NCBI RefSeq assembly: GCF_016583565.1
Contig: NZ_NRRF01000001.1
Location: 62,001-126,000, forward strand
DNA length: 64,000 nt
Direction of reading: 5' to 3'
Source: Thiocystis violacea
GTDB lineage: Bacteria > Pseudomonadota > Gammaproteobacteria > Chromatiales > Chromatiaceae
Below are positions 1 through 8,755 of this stretch, piece by piece. The stretch's first letter is position 1. The number at the start of each line of letters is the position of its first letter. The notes beneath the pieces were generated by a model. The model saw only the letters and a program-made list of their open reading frames with translations, made no database searches and was not told the DNA's origin. The translations under genes were made by a program, and so were the position numbers.

Positions 1-2302
1 CCTGGAGCATGTTGCGGACGAAGGTCTGATCGATCTTGAGCGTCCCGGCGGGCAGTCGCCGCAAATAGATCAGCGAGGAGTAGCCGGTCCCAAAGTCATC
101 CAGGGCGAAGGAAATCCCGAGCCGTGCACCGTCACTGATCACCGCGCTCACCAAGTCCAGATCATCCAAGGCGGCGGTTTCCAAGATTTCCAGCTCGATG
201 CTCGCGGGCTGGACCTCCGGGTGACGGGCAACAAGATCGGAAACCTCGCGCAAGAAATCAGGCGTCTGCAGCGAGTGCGCCGAGACATTGATGTGCAGGC
301 GCAAGCTCAGTCCCTGCGCGACCCAGGCCGCCTGCTGGGCCAGCGCCTCGCGCAGCACCCAGCGGTCGAGCCTGCGAATCAGGTCGGTGCCTTCGATGGC
401 GGGCAGGAATTCGATCGGCGCCAAGAGGCCGCGCTGCGGATGCTGCCATCGGACCAGCGCCTCCAGGGCCTCGACGCCACCGCGGCGCATGTTGACGATC
501 GGCTGATAGAAGAGGCGCAACTCGCTCCTGTCGATCCCCAGCGCGATACTCCGCAACAGCTCGCGGGTGGCGATCTCCTCGCGATCCTTCTCCGGATCGA
601 AGAACTGGTAGTTGTTGCGTCCGCACTGTTTTGCCAGGTACATGGCATGGTCGGCATGACGCAAGAGGCTATCGGCGTCGCCATGATCCTCCGGATAGAG
701 GGTGACTCCGATGCTGGCAGACACGGGCTGCGGCTGACCCTCGATCAGCCGAGGCTCGCCCAGACTGAGCAGCACCCGTCCCAGGATGTGGGCACAGGCG
801 CTCGGCCCCTCCACATCCGTGAGCAGCAGCGCGAACTCGTCACCGCCCCAGCGAGCGACGGTATCCTTTGGGCGAACGTTGGCGATGAGGCGATCTGCGA
901 CGGCGCGCAGCAGGTTATCCCCGGCCTCGTGACCACACTTGTCGTTGATGGGTTTGAAGTCGTCCAGATCCAGATAGCAGATGGCGAGTCGGGAGCCTTC
1001 GCGGGCCGCGATGGCGATGGCCTGTTGGAGACGATCGAGCAGCAGGCGCCGATTCGGGAGCCCGGTGAGATGGTCGTAGTAGGCCATCGCCTCCAGCCGC
1101 CTCTGGCTGTCGCGCAAGGCCTGCTCGGCCAAGCGCCGCTCGGTGATGTCCTGCGCCGCGGCATAGATCAAGCCCGAATCCGCGGGTGCCGTCGCGGACC
1201 AGGCCAGGGTGCGCAGGCTGCCGTCCTTGCAGCGATAGCGGTTCTCGAAATAGTGGCTATCACGCCCCTGCAGCAGCGCCTGGATCTCGGCGCGGGTGGC
1301 GTCCAGGTCGTCGGGGTGTACATCATCCAGCAGGTGACGCCCGACCAGTTCGTCCTGCCGATAGCCCAGCAGCTCCGTCCAGGCCGGATTGACGCGCCGG
1401 ATGGTCCCGTCGAGACCGGCGATGAGGAAGAGGTGCAGGGAGAGCCCGAAGAACTGGGCCTGCTCGTCCTCGGTCTGTCTCAGCTCGGTATTGTCGCGGG
1501 CCACCCCAGCCAGGCGCGTGGCGCGGCCATCCGCGCCGCGAACCGCATCGCCATAGGTCGCCAGCCAGTGGATGGAGCCGTCGGGCCAGACGATCCGCAG
1601 CTCTAGGCCGTGTCCCACGCCATCCTCGACGCAGGCGCGCAGGCTCTCCCGCCAGCGCGGCAGATCCCCAGGGTGGACGCGCGCGTTGAGTTCCGCGAGC
1701 GTACCCCGTGAACTCCCTGGGCGAAGCCCCCAAACGGACACCATTTCCTCCGACCACACGACCAGGTCGCTGTCGGTAAACCACTCCCAGATCGCGGTTC
1801 CGGAGAGCCGCAGGGCCAGGTAGAGATGCTCCTCGGTCTCGCGGAGTGCATCCTGCATCCGCGCGCGCTCGGTGACGTCCTGGGCCGCGCCCAAGAGCCA
1901 TGTCGGTTTGCCCGCGGCGTCGTAACGGATCTCGCCATAGTCCTGGATGACGCGGGTCCGCCCATCGTCCGGCCGGGTGATCCGGTGCTGGTGAAAGTAG
2001 GGAGCGCCCTCCTCCAATGCCTTGTTGAGAGCCGCCTGCATCCCGCCTCGGTCATCCGAGTGGACGATGCGCAGCAGGCTGCCCAGCGTCAGGTCTTCGT
2101 GCTCGACTCCATGCAGGTGACACCACTGCAGGGTCGGGACGAAACGCGCGGTTCTCGGCTCGAGCATCCAGCCGCCGACCTGAGCCAGGCGTCCGGCATG
2201 GGCCAACAGGAGACCCCGCTCATCCTCGGAGATCGCACGAGGCGCGAGCGGTTGGTCGGCCGGCTCATGGGCAACCGAAGGGTCGCGACACACCCGTTTC
2301 AT
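1..2302 (-). CDS. PAS-GGDEF-EAL cyclic-di-GMP signalling protein, C-terminus cut by window edge
   Basis: The reverse strand stays open in one frame from an ATG at 2302 to the left edge, giving 767 codons without the natural stop. About three PAS-like sensory segments fill the first ~370 residues. A diguanylate cyclase domain follows with an intact GGDEF motif at residues 486-490, preceded by RWGGDEF context. An EAL phosphodiesterase domain follows, with its EAL motif at residues 614-616 and the DDFGTGYSSL motif near residue 735. No transmembrane segment is seen, so it is probably a cytosolic enzyme that makes and/or degrades c-di-GMP in response to PAS-bound signals. Intact GGDEF and EAL motifs suggest both activities are possible, but which dominates cannot be told. 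The long open frame on the opposite strand over 221-1606 is an antisense shadow. The last part of the EAL domain lies outside the window. Confidence 0.9.
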   Translation of the reverse strand, partial: MKRVCRDPSVAHEPADQPLAPRAISEDERGLLLAHAGRLAQVGGWMLEPRTARFVPTLQWCHLHGVEHEDLTLGSLLRIVHSDDRGGMQAALNKALEEGAPYFHQHRITRPDDGRTRVIQDYGEIRYDAAGKPTWLLGAAQDVTERARMQDALRETEEHLYLALRLSGTAIWEWFTDSDLVVWSEEMVSVWGLRPGSSRGTLAELNARVHPGDLPRWRESLRACVEDGVGHGLELRIVWPDGSIHWLATYGDAVRGADGRATRLAGVARDNTELRQTEDEQAQFFGLSLHLFLIAGLDGTIRRVNPAWTELLGYRQDELVGRHLLDDVHPDDLDATRAEIQALLQGRDSHYFENRYRCKDGSLRTLAWSATAPADSGLIYAAAQDITERRLAEQALRDSQRRLEAMAYYDHLTGLPNRRLLLDRLQQAIAIAAREGSRLAICYLDLDDFKPINDKCGHEAGDNLLRAVADRLIANVRPKDTVARWGGDEFALLLTDVEGPSACAHILGRVLLSLGEPRLIEGQPQPVSASIGVTLYPEDHGDADSLLRHADHAMYLAKQCGRNNYQFFDPEKDREEIATRELLRSIALGIDRSELRLFYQPIVNMRRGGVEALEALVRWQHPQRGLLAPIEFLPAIEGTDLIRRLDRWVLREALAQQAAWVAQGLSLRLHINVSAHSLQTPDFLREVSDLVARHPEVQPASIELEILETAALDDLDLVSAVISDGARLGISFALDDFGTGYSSLIYLRRLPAGTLKIDQTFVRNMLQ

Positions 2303-2679
2303 CTGGATTGAGGCTCTCTCATTCTCTGCACTGGCTCTCGCTATCATAGCCCCGTTTGCATGGCTATCGCCGAGATTCCGGGGGCGCGGTAGCCATGCGG
2401 GCATCTCAAGAACGCAAGCGGGCCGCACCCCGCTGGAGCGGTGATGGCGCCCTGCGTCGAACAGCACAGAGGAGCAACCCTGCTGGCTCGCGCCTGCCTG
2501 CTTCCTCGACTTGAGGATCGGCGTGATGAGCTCGGCCTGGCGGCGCGAAATGATGATAGATCGGTCTCAGTTTGGAGCGGGGACGCGAGAAACCTGACCT
2601 GCCATGGCGTACTGTGAGGAACTGAACTGCGGCCCGGCCGCGTGGTGCCTTGACTCGGATGACACCCAGGAGAACGCTC

Positions 2680-2856
2680 GTGACTGATCTCAAGACGCAG
2701 TCGCCGATCCATCAGGCCAGGAAACGCGTGGAGGAGTTCGACCGACGACAAGCGGATGCGCTGGCCAAGCTGATCCCCGCGGATGACCAAGGTCGCATCA
2801 AGGATGACGATGCCAAGCGGATCGCCGCAGCGCTCATGGAGCTCATGAAGCGATAG
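2680..2856 (+). CDS. small hypothetical protein, 58 residues
   Basis: A GTG start at 2680 is preceded by AGGAGA at good spacing, which is better support than the in-frame upstream ATG at 2650. The product is charged and probably helical, with a centre rich in Asp/Lys and an end reading MELMKR. No family is recognised. It lies just upstream of a GGDEF remnant, so it may be a small intact gene or the start of a decayed regulatory gene. Confidence 0.4.
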   Translation: MTDLKTQSPIHQARKRVEEFDRRQADALAKLIPADDQGRIKDDDAKRIAAALMELMKR

Positions 2857-2907
2857 TCGCGCGGCGCAGGCTGCCGTCTCCCGAGGCCGTGTGAGCATCC
2901 TGACCAG

Positions 2908-3075
2908 ATGCGGATCGCCGAGGCCGACCCCCGGCTCTACCAGGCCAAGGCCAGGGGACGCGATCGTATCGTCGCTGAGCCGCTGACAGGGCGGGAGGCA
3001 GGCCGCCCGTCGGCCGAGTCGCCGGAGTCCACCACCGCGGTTCCCGGCGCGATGGCCAGTCTGGACGCGCACTAG
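2908..3075 (+). pseudogene. remnant of a GGDEF domain C-terminus
   Basis: This stretch encodes ADPRLYQAKARGRDRIV, which is the typical last helix of GGDEF domains (family consensus ADxALYxAKxxGRNRV), followed by about 35 unrelated residues and a stop. No GGDEF core is found upstream; the frame is blocked by stops just before 2908. It is best read as a decayed 3' end of a diguanylate cyclase gene. The motif is directly visible; the pseudogene call is inference. Confidence 0.5.
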
Positions 3076-3328
3076 CCCAGGCGGCCAATGCTGCGTCTTC
3101 GTGCTGACCAAGGATCACAGACGGACTCCTGTCTCAATCTGTGATCAAGGTCTCGGATTCGGGCGATCCGCGCCGTCTCTTGGCCCGAGACTTCGTTGAT
3201 TGCCCTCACTGCCCCCCACGCCTGCGCTAAGCTCAACCATACCAGCGATCAGTGCATCTCATGCCTTCGCCCCCCACTCAGCCCCAGGCCCCTCACGCCT
3301 CCAACCCTTCGTAGCCCGGAGAACCCGC

Positions 3329-5245
3329 ATGGCCCTCGTGAAGAAGAGCTCGACCTCGGATGGTGGCACCGCCACCCAAGCCAAGACCTCGGCGGCGGCG
3401 GCCCGTGAGGCAGAGGCGCAGCGCAAGCGGGCGCGCACCCTGGCGAAGCAGCAGCAGGCGGCCGAGCGGATCGCCGCCGCCACGGGTCAATTGTCCTCAG
3501 GCATCAATGAGGCGGCCTCCGCGGCCGAGGAGCTCAAGCGCGCGGCCGATCAGATCGCCACCGGCGCCGAGGAGGCCTCTGGCGCGGCGCAGGAGTCCCT
3601 GACGGCCTTCAAACAGGTCGAGGTCGCCATCGCGCGCCAGTTGCGCAGCGCGGACGCCAGCCAGTCCAAGGGTGAGGCCACGCAGACACTGGTGCTCAAG
3701 ACCAGCGCCGAGGTCGCCGGCCTGGTCACCAACGTCGGTCTCGCCGCCCAGCGCCAGACGGCCTCGGTGGAGCGGGTGGCCGAGTTGGAGAAGCAGGCGG
3801 CCAAGATCGGCGATATCGTCAAGGCGGTGGCGCGCATCGCCGACCAGACCAATCTGCTGGCCTTGAATGCCGCCATCGAGGCGGCGCGCGCCGGCAAGCA
3901 CGGCAAGGGTTTCGCGGTCGTGGCCGACGAGGTCCGGACCCTGGCCGAGACCTCGGAGAAGAGCGCCAAGCAGATCCAGGATCTGGTGGGTCAGATCCAG
4001 GGCGAGGTCAAGGTGATCGCCGAGGGGATCGGAACCTCGGCCAAGACCGTCGAAGCGGAGGCGCAGAAGGGCGAGACCATCAGCGTTCAATTGGAGCAGA
4101 TTCGCCTCGACGCCGCCGAGATCGTCAAGGGCATTCAGGAGATCGCCACCGGTGCCCAGCAGTCCAGCACCGCCGCCGCGCAGGCGCTCAAGGGCTCCGA
4201 GGATATCGCCGCCGCCGCCGAGGAACAGTCCGCGGCCGCCGAGGAGGCCGCCAAGACGGTGGCCGAGCAGGCGCAGGCGCTGGCCGAGTGCGAGCAGGCC
4301 GCGCAGGCCCTCTCGGAACTGGCGGAAGATCTCAAGACCTCCACCGATGTCGCCAAGAGCGCCGAGGAAGTCGCCTCCGCCGCCGAGCAGCTCTCCTCCG
4401 CCGTCTCCGAGATCAATCGCGCCAGCAGCCAGATCATGATCGCCATCGACCAGATCCGCAAAGGGGCCGAGGTGCAATCGGCGAGCACCGAGGAGTCCGC
4501 GGCCGCCATCAGCCAGATCGAGCGCGGACTCGAGCTGGCCCAAGCCCGCGCGACGGCCGGCGCCGAGAAGGTGCGGACCATCAAGGCGCTCCTAGCGGAG
4601 AACAAGACCACCGTCGATGGCCTGGTCCAGGGGATCTCTCTGGCGGCGGACGCCTCGCGGTCGAGTATCAAACAGATCAAGGATCTGGAGCTGGTGTCGC
4701 GGCGGATCGACAAGATCGTCGACGCCATCACCACGGTCTCCATCCAGACCAACATGCTGGCGGTCAATGGCTCCATCGAGGCGGCCCGGGCGGGCGAATT
4801 CGGCAAGGGCTTCGTGGTGGTGGCCACCGACATCCGCAACCTGGCGCACGACTCGGCCGAGAACGCCGACAACATCAAGGATCTGGTGAAGGCGGTCCAG
4901 GATCAGATCGGCGTGGTCGGGCGCGACCTCGAGGAGATCGTCGCCTCTGCCATGAGCGAGGTGGAGAAGGCCAAGGTCACCACGAGCAATCTGGCGACCA
5001 TCGAGACGGACATCGTGACCGTTGAGACAGGCACCCAGGATATCCTGGATGCCGCCAATGAGATCGTCGCGGCCGTCTCACAGGTCAAGACCGGGATCGA
5101 GCAGATCTCCGCCGCCGCCCAGGAGGCCGACAAGGCAGCCACCGAGGCGGCCTCCGCCTCCCAGCAGCAGTCCCAGGGCGCCGAGGAGCTGGCGGCCGCC
5201 ATCGAGGAGATCGCCTCGCTCGCCGACGAGCTGCAAAGCGCCTGA
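3329..5245 (+). CDS. cytoplasmic chemoreceptor with two MCP signalling hairpins (DosM-like)
   Basis: The start is placed at ATG 3329 (GGAGA upstream; MALVKKSS), giving 638 residues. The open frame continues upstream to 3200 but that part looks non-coding. No transmembrane segment or signal peptide is seen. There are two separate receptor tips. The first, at residues ~169-190, reads [17 protein letters not shown] followed by [15 protein letters not shown]. The second, at ~469-490, reads [17 protein letters not shown] followed by [15 protein letters not shown]. Each is flanked by long Ala/Glu/Gln-rich coiled-coil arms. This is the arrangement known from V. cholerae DosM, where both ends contact a CheA/CheW baseplate in a cytoplasmic array. 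It is the first gene of the chemosensory operon and lies 14 bp before the triple-CheW gene. No ligand domain is recognised, so the signal is unknown. Confidence 0.92.
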   Translation: MALVKKSSTSDGGTATQAKTSAAAAREAEAQRKRARTLAKQQQAAERIAAATGQLSSGINEAASAAEELKRAADQIATGAEEASGAAQESLTAFKQVEVAIARQLRSADASQSKGEATQTLVLKTSAEVAGLVTNVGLAAQRQTASVERVAELEKQAAKIGDIVKAVARIADQTNLLALNAAIEAARAGKHGKGFAVVADEVRTLAETSEKSAKQIQDLVGQIQGEVKVIAEGIGTSAKTVEAEAQKGETISVQLEQIRLDAAEIVKGIQEIATGAQQSSTAAAQALKGSEDIAAAAEEQSAAAEEAAKTVAEQAQALAECEQAAQALSELAEDLKTSTDVAKSAEEVASAAEQLSSAVSEINRASSQIMIAIDQIRKGAEVQSASTEESAAAISQIERGLELAQARATAGAEKVRTIKALLAENKTTVDGLVQGISLAADASRSSIKQIKDLELVSRRIDKIVDAITTVSIQTNMLAVNGSIEAARAGEFGKGFVVVATDIRNLAHDSAENADNIKDLVKAVQDQIGVVGRDLEEIVASAMSEVEKAKVTTSNLATIETDIVTVETGTQDILDAANEIVAAVSQVKTGIEQISAAAQEADKAATEAASASQQQSQGAEELAAAIEEIASLADELQSA

Positions 5246-5259
5246 CCGGGGATGCGATC

Positions 5260-6819
5260 ATGACCTCAGACAGCCTCAAAGAACGCGACGCCGCACCGCC
5301 AGTGGCGGACGAGGAGCACGACGGGCTCGGCTCCGACCTGCGTCAGTTCGTGACCTTCCTCATCGGCGCGGAGGTCTTCGCCGTGGACATGGCCCCGGTC
5401 CAGGAGATCATCCGGGTGCCGGAGGTGGTTCGCGTGCCATTGGCCCCGCCGAGCCTTGAGGGGCTCGCCAACCTGCGTGGCAAGGTGCTGCCGATCATCT
5501 CGCTGCGCCACCTCTTCGGCCTGGAGGAACGCGACAAGGATGACACCTCGCGCGCCCTGGTGATCGACATCGGTCAGCCGCTCGGCTTCGTGGTGGACCG
5601 GGTCGCCAGCGTGGTCGGCGTCGAGCCGTCCAAGATCGAGGCGGTGGGATCCATCAGCAGCACCGTGGATACCGACCTGCTCTCCGGTCTCATCAAGGAC
5701 GTCGGCGGCCACACCATGATCATGGTGCTCGACTTCGCCCAATTGATCGGCCGGGAGTTTGCGGAGATCGCCCGCCTGGAGACCTCCGCCGGCATGGTCC
5801 GGGAGCTGTCCACCCAGACCGAGACGGAGGATGAAGACAGCAGCGACGAGCTGCAACTGGTGAGCTTCGAGGTTGCCGGGCAGGAATACGCCATCGCCAT
5901 CGAAAACGTGCAGGAGATCGTCCAGATCCCCGAGCATATCGTCCAGGTGCCCCGCTCGGAGCAGCACGTCCTGGGCGTGATGAGCCTGCGCAACCGCCTC
6001 TTGCCCCTGGTCAGTCTGCGGCGCATGTTCGCCTTGCCGTCACGCGAGACGGACGAGCACAGCCGCATCGTGGTGGTGTCCCTGGGTGGCACCTCGGTCG
6101 GCGTGGTGATGGACAGCGTCAACGAGGTCTTGCGGGTCGCCAAGGCCGATGTCGAGGCCATGCCGGGTCTGCTGGCGCGCGACGGCGATCTCGCCGAGAT
6201 CTCCGACATCTGCCGGCTCGACGGGGGCAAGCGCTTGGTCTCCATCCTCTCGACCGACCATCTCTTCCGTCATTCCGCCATCAAGGAGGCCCTGACGACC
6301 GTGGATAGCCTGAACGACGAAGAGCGGCTCGCGACCGAATCGGAGGACGAGGAGCGCGACGAGGACGAGCAGGTCGTGGTCTTTCGCCTGGACAAGGAAG
6401 AGTTCGGCGTGCCGATCGAGAGCGTGCAGGAGATCGTGCGCGTCCCCGAGGAGCTGACCCATGTCCCCAAGGCGCCCGCCTTCGTCGAGGGCGTCATCAA
6501 TCTGCGCGGCACCGTGCTGCCGGTGATCGACTTGCGTCGACGTCTGGGGCTCCCCAGCGTGGAGCGTTCCGACCGCCAGCGCGTCATGGTCTTTCTGATC
6601 GAGGGTGCGCGCACCGGTTTCATCGTCGACTCGGTCGCGGAGGTGCTCAAGATCCCGAAGAGCGCCATCGAGCCGGCACCCCGGCTGTCCGGGGAGCAGG
6701 CCAAGCTGCTGGCGCGCATGGCGAACCTGGAGCGGCAGCGCCGCCTGGTGCAATTGATCGATCCAGCGCAACTGATTCAGGAGCGCGAGATGGCGGACCT
6801 GGCGGAGCTGTCGGCATGA
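5260..6819 (+). CDS. triple-CheW-domain coupling protein
   Basis: 519 residues containing three consecutive CheW domains, starting near residues 26, 198 and 368. Each has the CheW signature of a QEI(I/V) segment followed by (N/S)LR and an (L/V)P(I/L/V)(I/V)(S/D)LR strand. Acidic linkers (Glu/Asp-rich, residues ~185-197 and ~350-367) separate the domains. CheW normally links receptors to CheA as a single domain. Three joined domains could link several baseplate positions, which fits the tandem-tip receptor encoded just upstream. Spacing of 14 bp to the receptor gene and 37 bp to cheB indicates one transcript. It is not a CheV, as no receiver domain is present. Confidence 0.93.
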   Translation: MTSDSLKERDAAPPVADEEHDGLGSDLRQFVTFLIGAEVFAVDMAPVQEIIRVPEVVRVPLAPPSLEGLANLRGKVLPIISLRHLFGLEERDKDDTSRALVIDIGQPLGFVVDRVASVVGVEPSKIEAVGSISSTVDTDLLSGLIKDVGGHTMIMVLDFAQLIGREFAEIARLETSAGMVRELSTQTETEDEDSSDELQLVSFEVAGQEYAIAIENVQEIVQIPEHIVQVPRSEQHVLGVMSLRNRLLPLVSLRRMFALPSRETDEHSRIVVVSLGGTSVGVVMDSVNEVLRVAKADVEAMPGLLARDGDLAEISDICRLDGGKRLVSILSTDHLFRHSAIKEALTTVDSLNDEERLATESEDEERDEDEQVVVFRLDKEEFGVPIESVQEIVRVPEELTHVPKAPAFVEGVINLRGTVLPVIDLRRRLGLPSVERSDRQRVMVFLIEGARTGFIVDSVAEVLKIPKSAIEPAPRLSGEQAKLLARMANLERQRRLVQLIDPAQLIQEREMADLAELSA

Positions 6820-6856
6820 GACCGCCCGCCGGTCTGGAATGGAGGTTTTAGGGCGC

Positions 6857-7933
6857 ATGATCAAACTCTTGATCGTCGACGACTCGGCCTTGATGCGCCG
6901 TCAGCTCGCCAATGTGTTTCAGGCGGAGGGCGATTTCGAGATTCGCCAGGCACGCAACGGCCGGGAAGCGGTCGAGGAGAATCGCGCCTTCGAGCCTGAC
7001 GTGGTGACGCTGGATATCAACATGCCGGAAATGGATGGCATCACCGCGCTCTCGCTGCTGATGGCGGAGCGCCCGGTGCCTGTGGTGATGGTGTCCTCGC
7101 TCACGGAGAAGGGGGCGCTCGCCACCTTCGAGGCGCTCAACCTCGGGGCGGTGGACTACCTGGCCAAGCCCGGCGGAACGATTTCGCTCTCGATCGAGGA
7201 CATCAGCGCCGAACTGGTGGCCAAGGTCCGTGCCGCGGCGGGTGCGCGCCTCAAGGGCAAGGGGGTCCGCGGACTGAGTCAGCGCCTGCGCGAGGAGCGT
7301 GCCCGTCCAGCCGCTCGGCCAAGTCCAAGACCACTGGCCGTGCGTCGCAGCGTGACGAGCGAAGGTCTGGTGGTGATTGGCGTCTCGACCGGCGGCCCAC
7401 GCACCCTGGAGGACATCCTGCCGCTGTGGCCGGCCGATTTCCCCTGGCCGGTCCTGGTGTCCCAGCACATGCCCGGTTCCTTCACCCGCCCCTTCGCCGA
7501 GCGCATGAATGGGCTCTGCGCCCTTGAGGTGGTGGAAGTCGCTCGGCCCATGCCCGTGGAGCCTGGCACCGTCTACATCGGCAAGGGTGGCGCCGACATG
7601 GTGGTTGGGCAGCGCGGCGGGCGCCTGACCGTACTGAGCAAACCGGAGAGCCAGGAGTTTCTCTGGCATCCCTCGGTGGAGCTGCTGGGTCGCTCGGTGC
7701 TGGAGCACTGCGACCCGGCGCGGGTCGTCGCCATCATGCTCACCGGGATGGGCTATGACGGCGCGGACGCCTTCGCCGAGATCAAGCGGCGCGGCGGCCG
7801 CACCATCGCCGAATCCGAGCAATCGGCCGTCGTCTTCGGGATGCCGGCGGAGCTGATCGCCCGCAACGGCGCCAGCCTGGTGCTGCCCGCCGAGAAGATC
7901 GCCGCCCAGGTCAACACCTGGGCGGGACGGTGA
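6857..7933 (+). CDS. cheB: CheB protein-glutamate methylesterase
   Basis: 358 residues from ATG 6857; an upstream in-frame ATG at 6839 overlaps the GGAGG ribosome site and is less likely. An N-terminal receiver domain (VDDSALMRR, phospho-acceptor Asp in TLDINMPEMDG) is joined by a basic linker to a methylesterase domain. That domain carries the catalytic Ser in GVSTGGP, the His in SQHMPGSF and the Asp in MLTGMGYDG. It removes methyl groups from receptor glutamates and can deamidate glutamines, and is activated by phosphotransfer from CheA. It pairs with the CheR encoded downstream for adaptation of this receptor system. Confidence 0.96.
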   Translation: MIKLLIVDDSALMRRQLANVFQAEGDFEIRQARNGREAVEENRAFEPDVVTLDINMPEMDGITALSLLMAERPVPVVMVSSLTEKGALATFEALNLGAVDYLAKPGGTISLSIEDISAELVAKVRAAAGARLKGKGVRGLSQRLREERARPAARPSPRPLAVRRSVTSEGLVVIGVSTGGPRTLEDILPLWPADFPWPVLVSQHMPGSFTRPFAERMNGLCALEVVEVARPMPVEPGTVYIGKGGADMVVGQRGGRLTVLSKPESQEFLWHPSVELLGRSVLEHCDPARVVAIMLTGMGYDGADAFAEIKRRGGRTIAESEQSAVVFGMPAELIARNGASLVLPAEKIAAQVNTWAGR

Positions 7934-7943
7934 GTTTCCGCCG

Positions 7944-8098
7944 GTAGGATGGGCAAAGTCCGTGCTCGGGGGGTGAATGCCGCCTCGACGCCTGGCGGAC
8001 GTGCCCATCGTGCAAGGCGCCGAGCTGGGATGATGGGCACGCCCGTCGAGCACCAACGCTCCGAACGAAACTCATCGCGCGGGCTTTGCCCATCCTAC
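7944..8098. repeat. palindromic intergenic element, 15-bp perfect terminal inverted repeat
   Basis: GTAGGATGGGCAAAG at 7944-7958 is repeated in reverse complement at 8084-8098. Inner arms CGTGCCCAT / ATGGGCACG and GTGCTCG / CGAGCAC make a nested cruciform. It sits inside the chemosensory operon between cheB and the HEAT-repeat gene. Elements with these ends resemble dispersed intergenic repeats common in gammaproteobacteria. It could form a strong RNA hairpin between the two cistrons. Confidence 0.75.
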
Positions 8099-8131
8099 GC
8101 ACTGAAACCTGACAACTGAAACCTAAATCCC

Positions 8132-8755
8132 ATGGCCCTCATCAAGACTCAATGCGTCGAGCCCATCGCCGAGGAGGCCCGCGAAGCACCGCGCGACTGC
8201 GCCGGTCTGATCTCGCGCTTGGCGGCGAGCGATCCGACCGCCCGGCGCTGGGCGGCGCGTGATCTTGTGGATTGCCCGGAGGCCGCCGCGGCACTGGTGG
8301 AGCGTCTCAAGCAGGAGGTGGATGTCTCGGTCCGGGAGGTCATCCTCACGACCTTGACCAGCCTGGGTGATCCGATTGCGATTGCCGGCCTCGTCGACTG
8401 TTTGAGGAGCGAGGACACGGCACTGCGCAACGAGGCCATCGAGGCCATGCAGCAGCTGCCGGATGCGGTCGCGCCCGTGATGCACGGGCTGCTTGCCGAT
8501 CCGGATCCGGACCTGCGCATCTTCGCGGTGAATATTCTGGAATCACTCTGCCATCCGCAGGTGGAGACCTGGTTGATCGAGGTGATCGATCAAGATCCGC
8601 ACGTCAATGTCTGCGGGGCGGCGGTCGACCTGCTCGGAGAGGTGGGTACCCGCAACGCCCGCGCGAGCCTGCAACGCCTCAAGGCACGCTTCGCCAATGA
8701 GCCCTACATTCGCTTCGCCGCCGATCTGGCACTTGGGCGACTTCATGAAAACTGA
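8132..8755 (+). CDS. HEAT-repeat protein of the chemosensory cluster
   Basis: 207 residues built of repeated helix pairs of about 30 residues each, with the HEAT/PBS-lyase pattern (DPTARRWAARDL, DVSVREVILTTL, DTALRNEAIEAM, DPDLRIFAVNIL, DPHVNVCGAAVDLL). Such alpha-solenoids are protein-docking scaffolds; no catalytic motif is seen. The stop overlaps the cheR start, so expression is coupled to cheR. V. cholerae cluster I has an uncharacterised gene in the same position, as I recall. A role as adaptor for CheB/CheR or for an output protein is inference only. Start ATG 8132 has no strong ribosome site. Confidence 0.85.
   Translation: MALIKTQCVEPIAEEAREAPRDCAGLISRLAASDPTARRWAARDLVDCPEAAAALVERLKQEVDVSVREVILTTLTSLGDPIAIAGLVDCLRSEDTALRNEAIEAMQQLPDAVAPVMHGLLADPDPDLRIFAVNILESLCHPQVETWLIEVIDQDPHVNVCGAAVDLLGEVGTRNARASLQRLKARFANEPYIRFAADLALGRLHEN

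Noticed and set aside
221..1606. 461-codon open frame on the forward strand
   Set aside because: It is the antisense of the PAS-GGDEF-EAL gene; the reverse frame carries intact GGDEF and EAL motifs, the forward frame has no family features.
2344..3111. 255-codon reverse frame
   Set aside because: No family pattern and it lies over the small gene and GGDEF remnant; it is typical of open frames in GC-rich DNA.
3497..4543. 348-codon reverse frame within the tandem receptor
   Set aside because: Repetitive Gly/Leu/Asp-rich translation that mirrors the Ala/Glu-rich receptor; a shadow.
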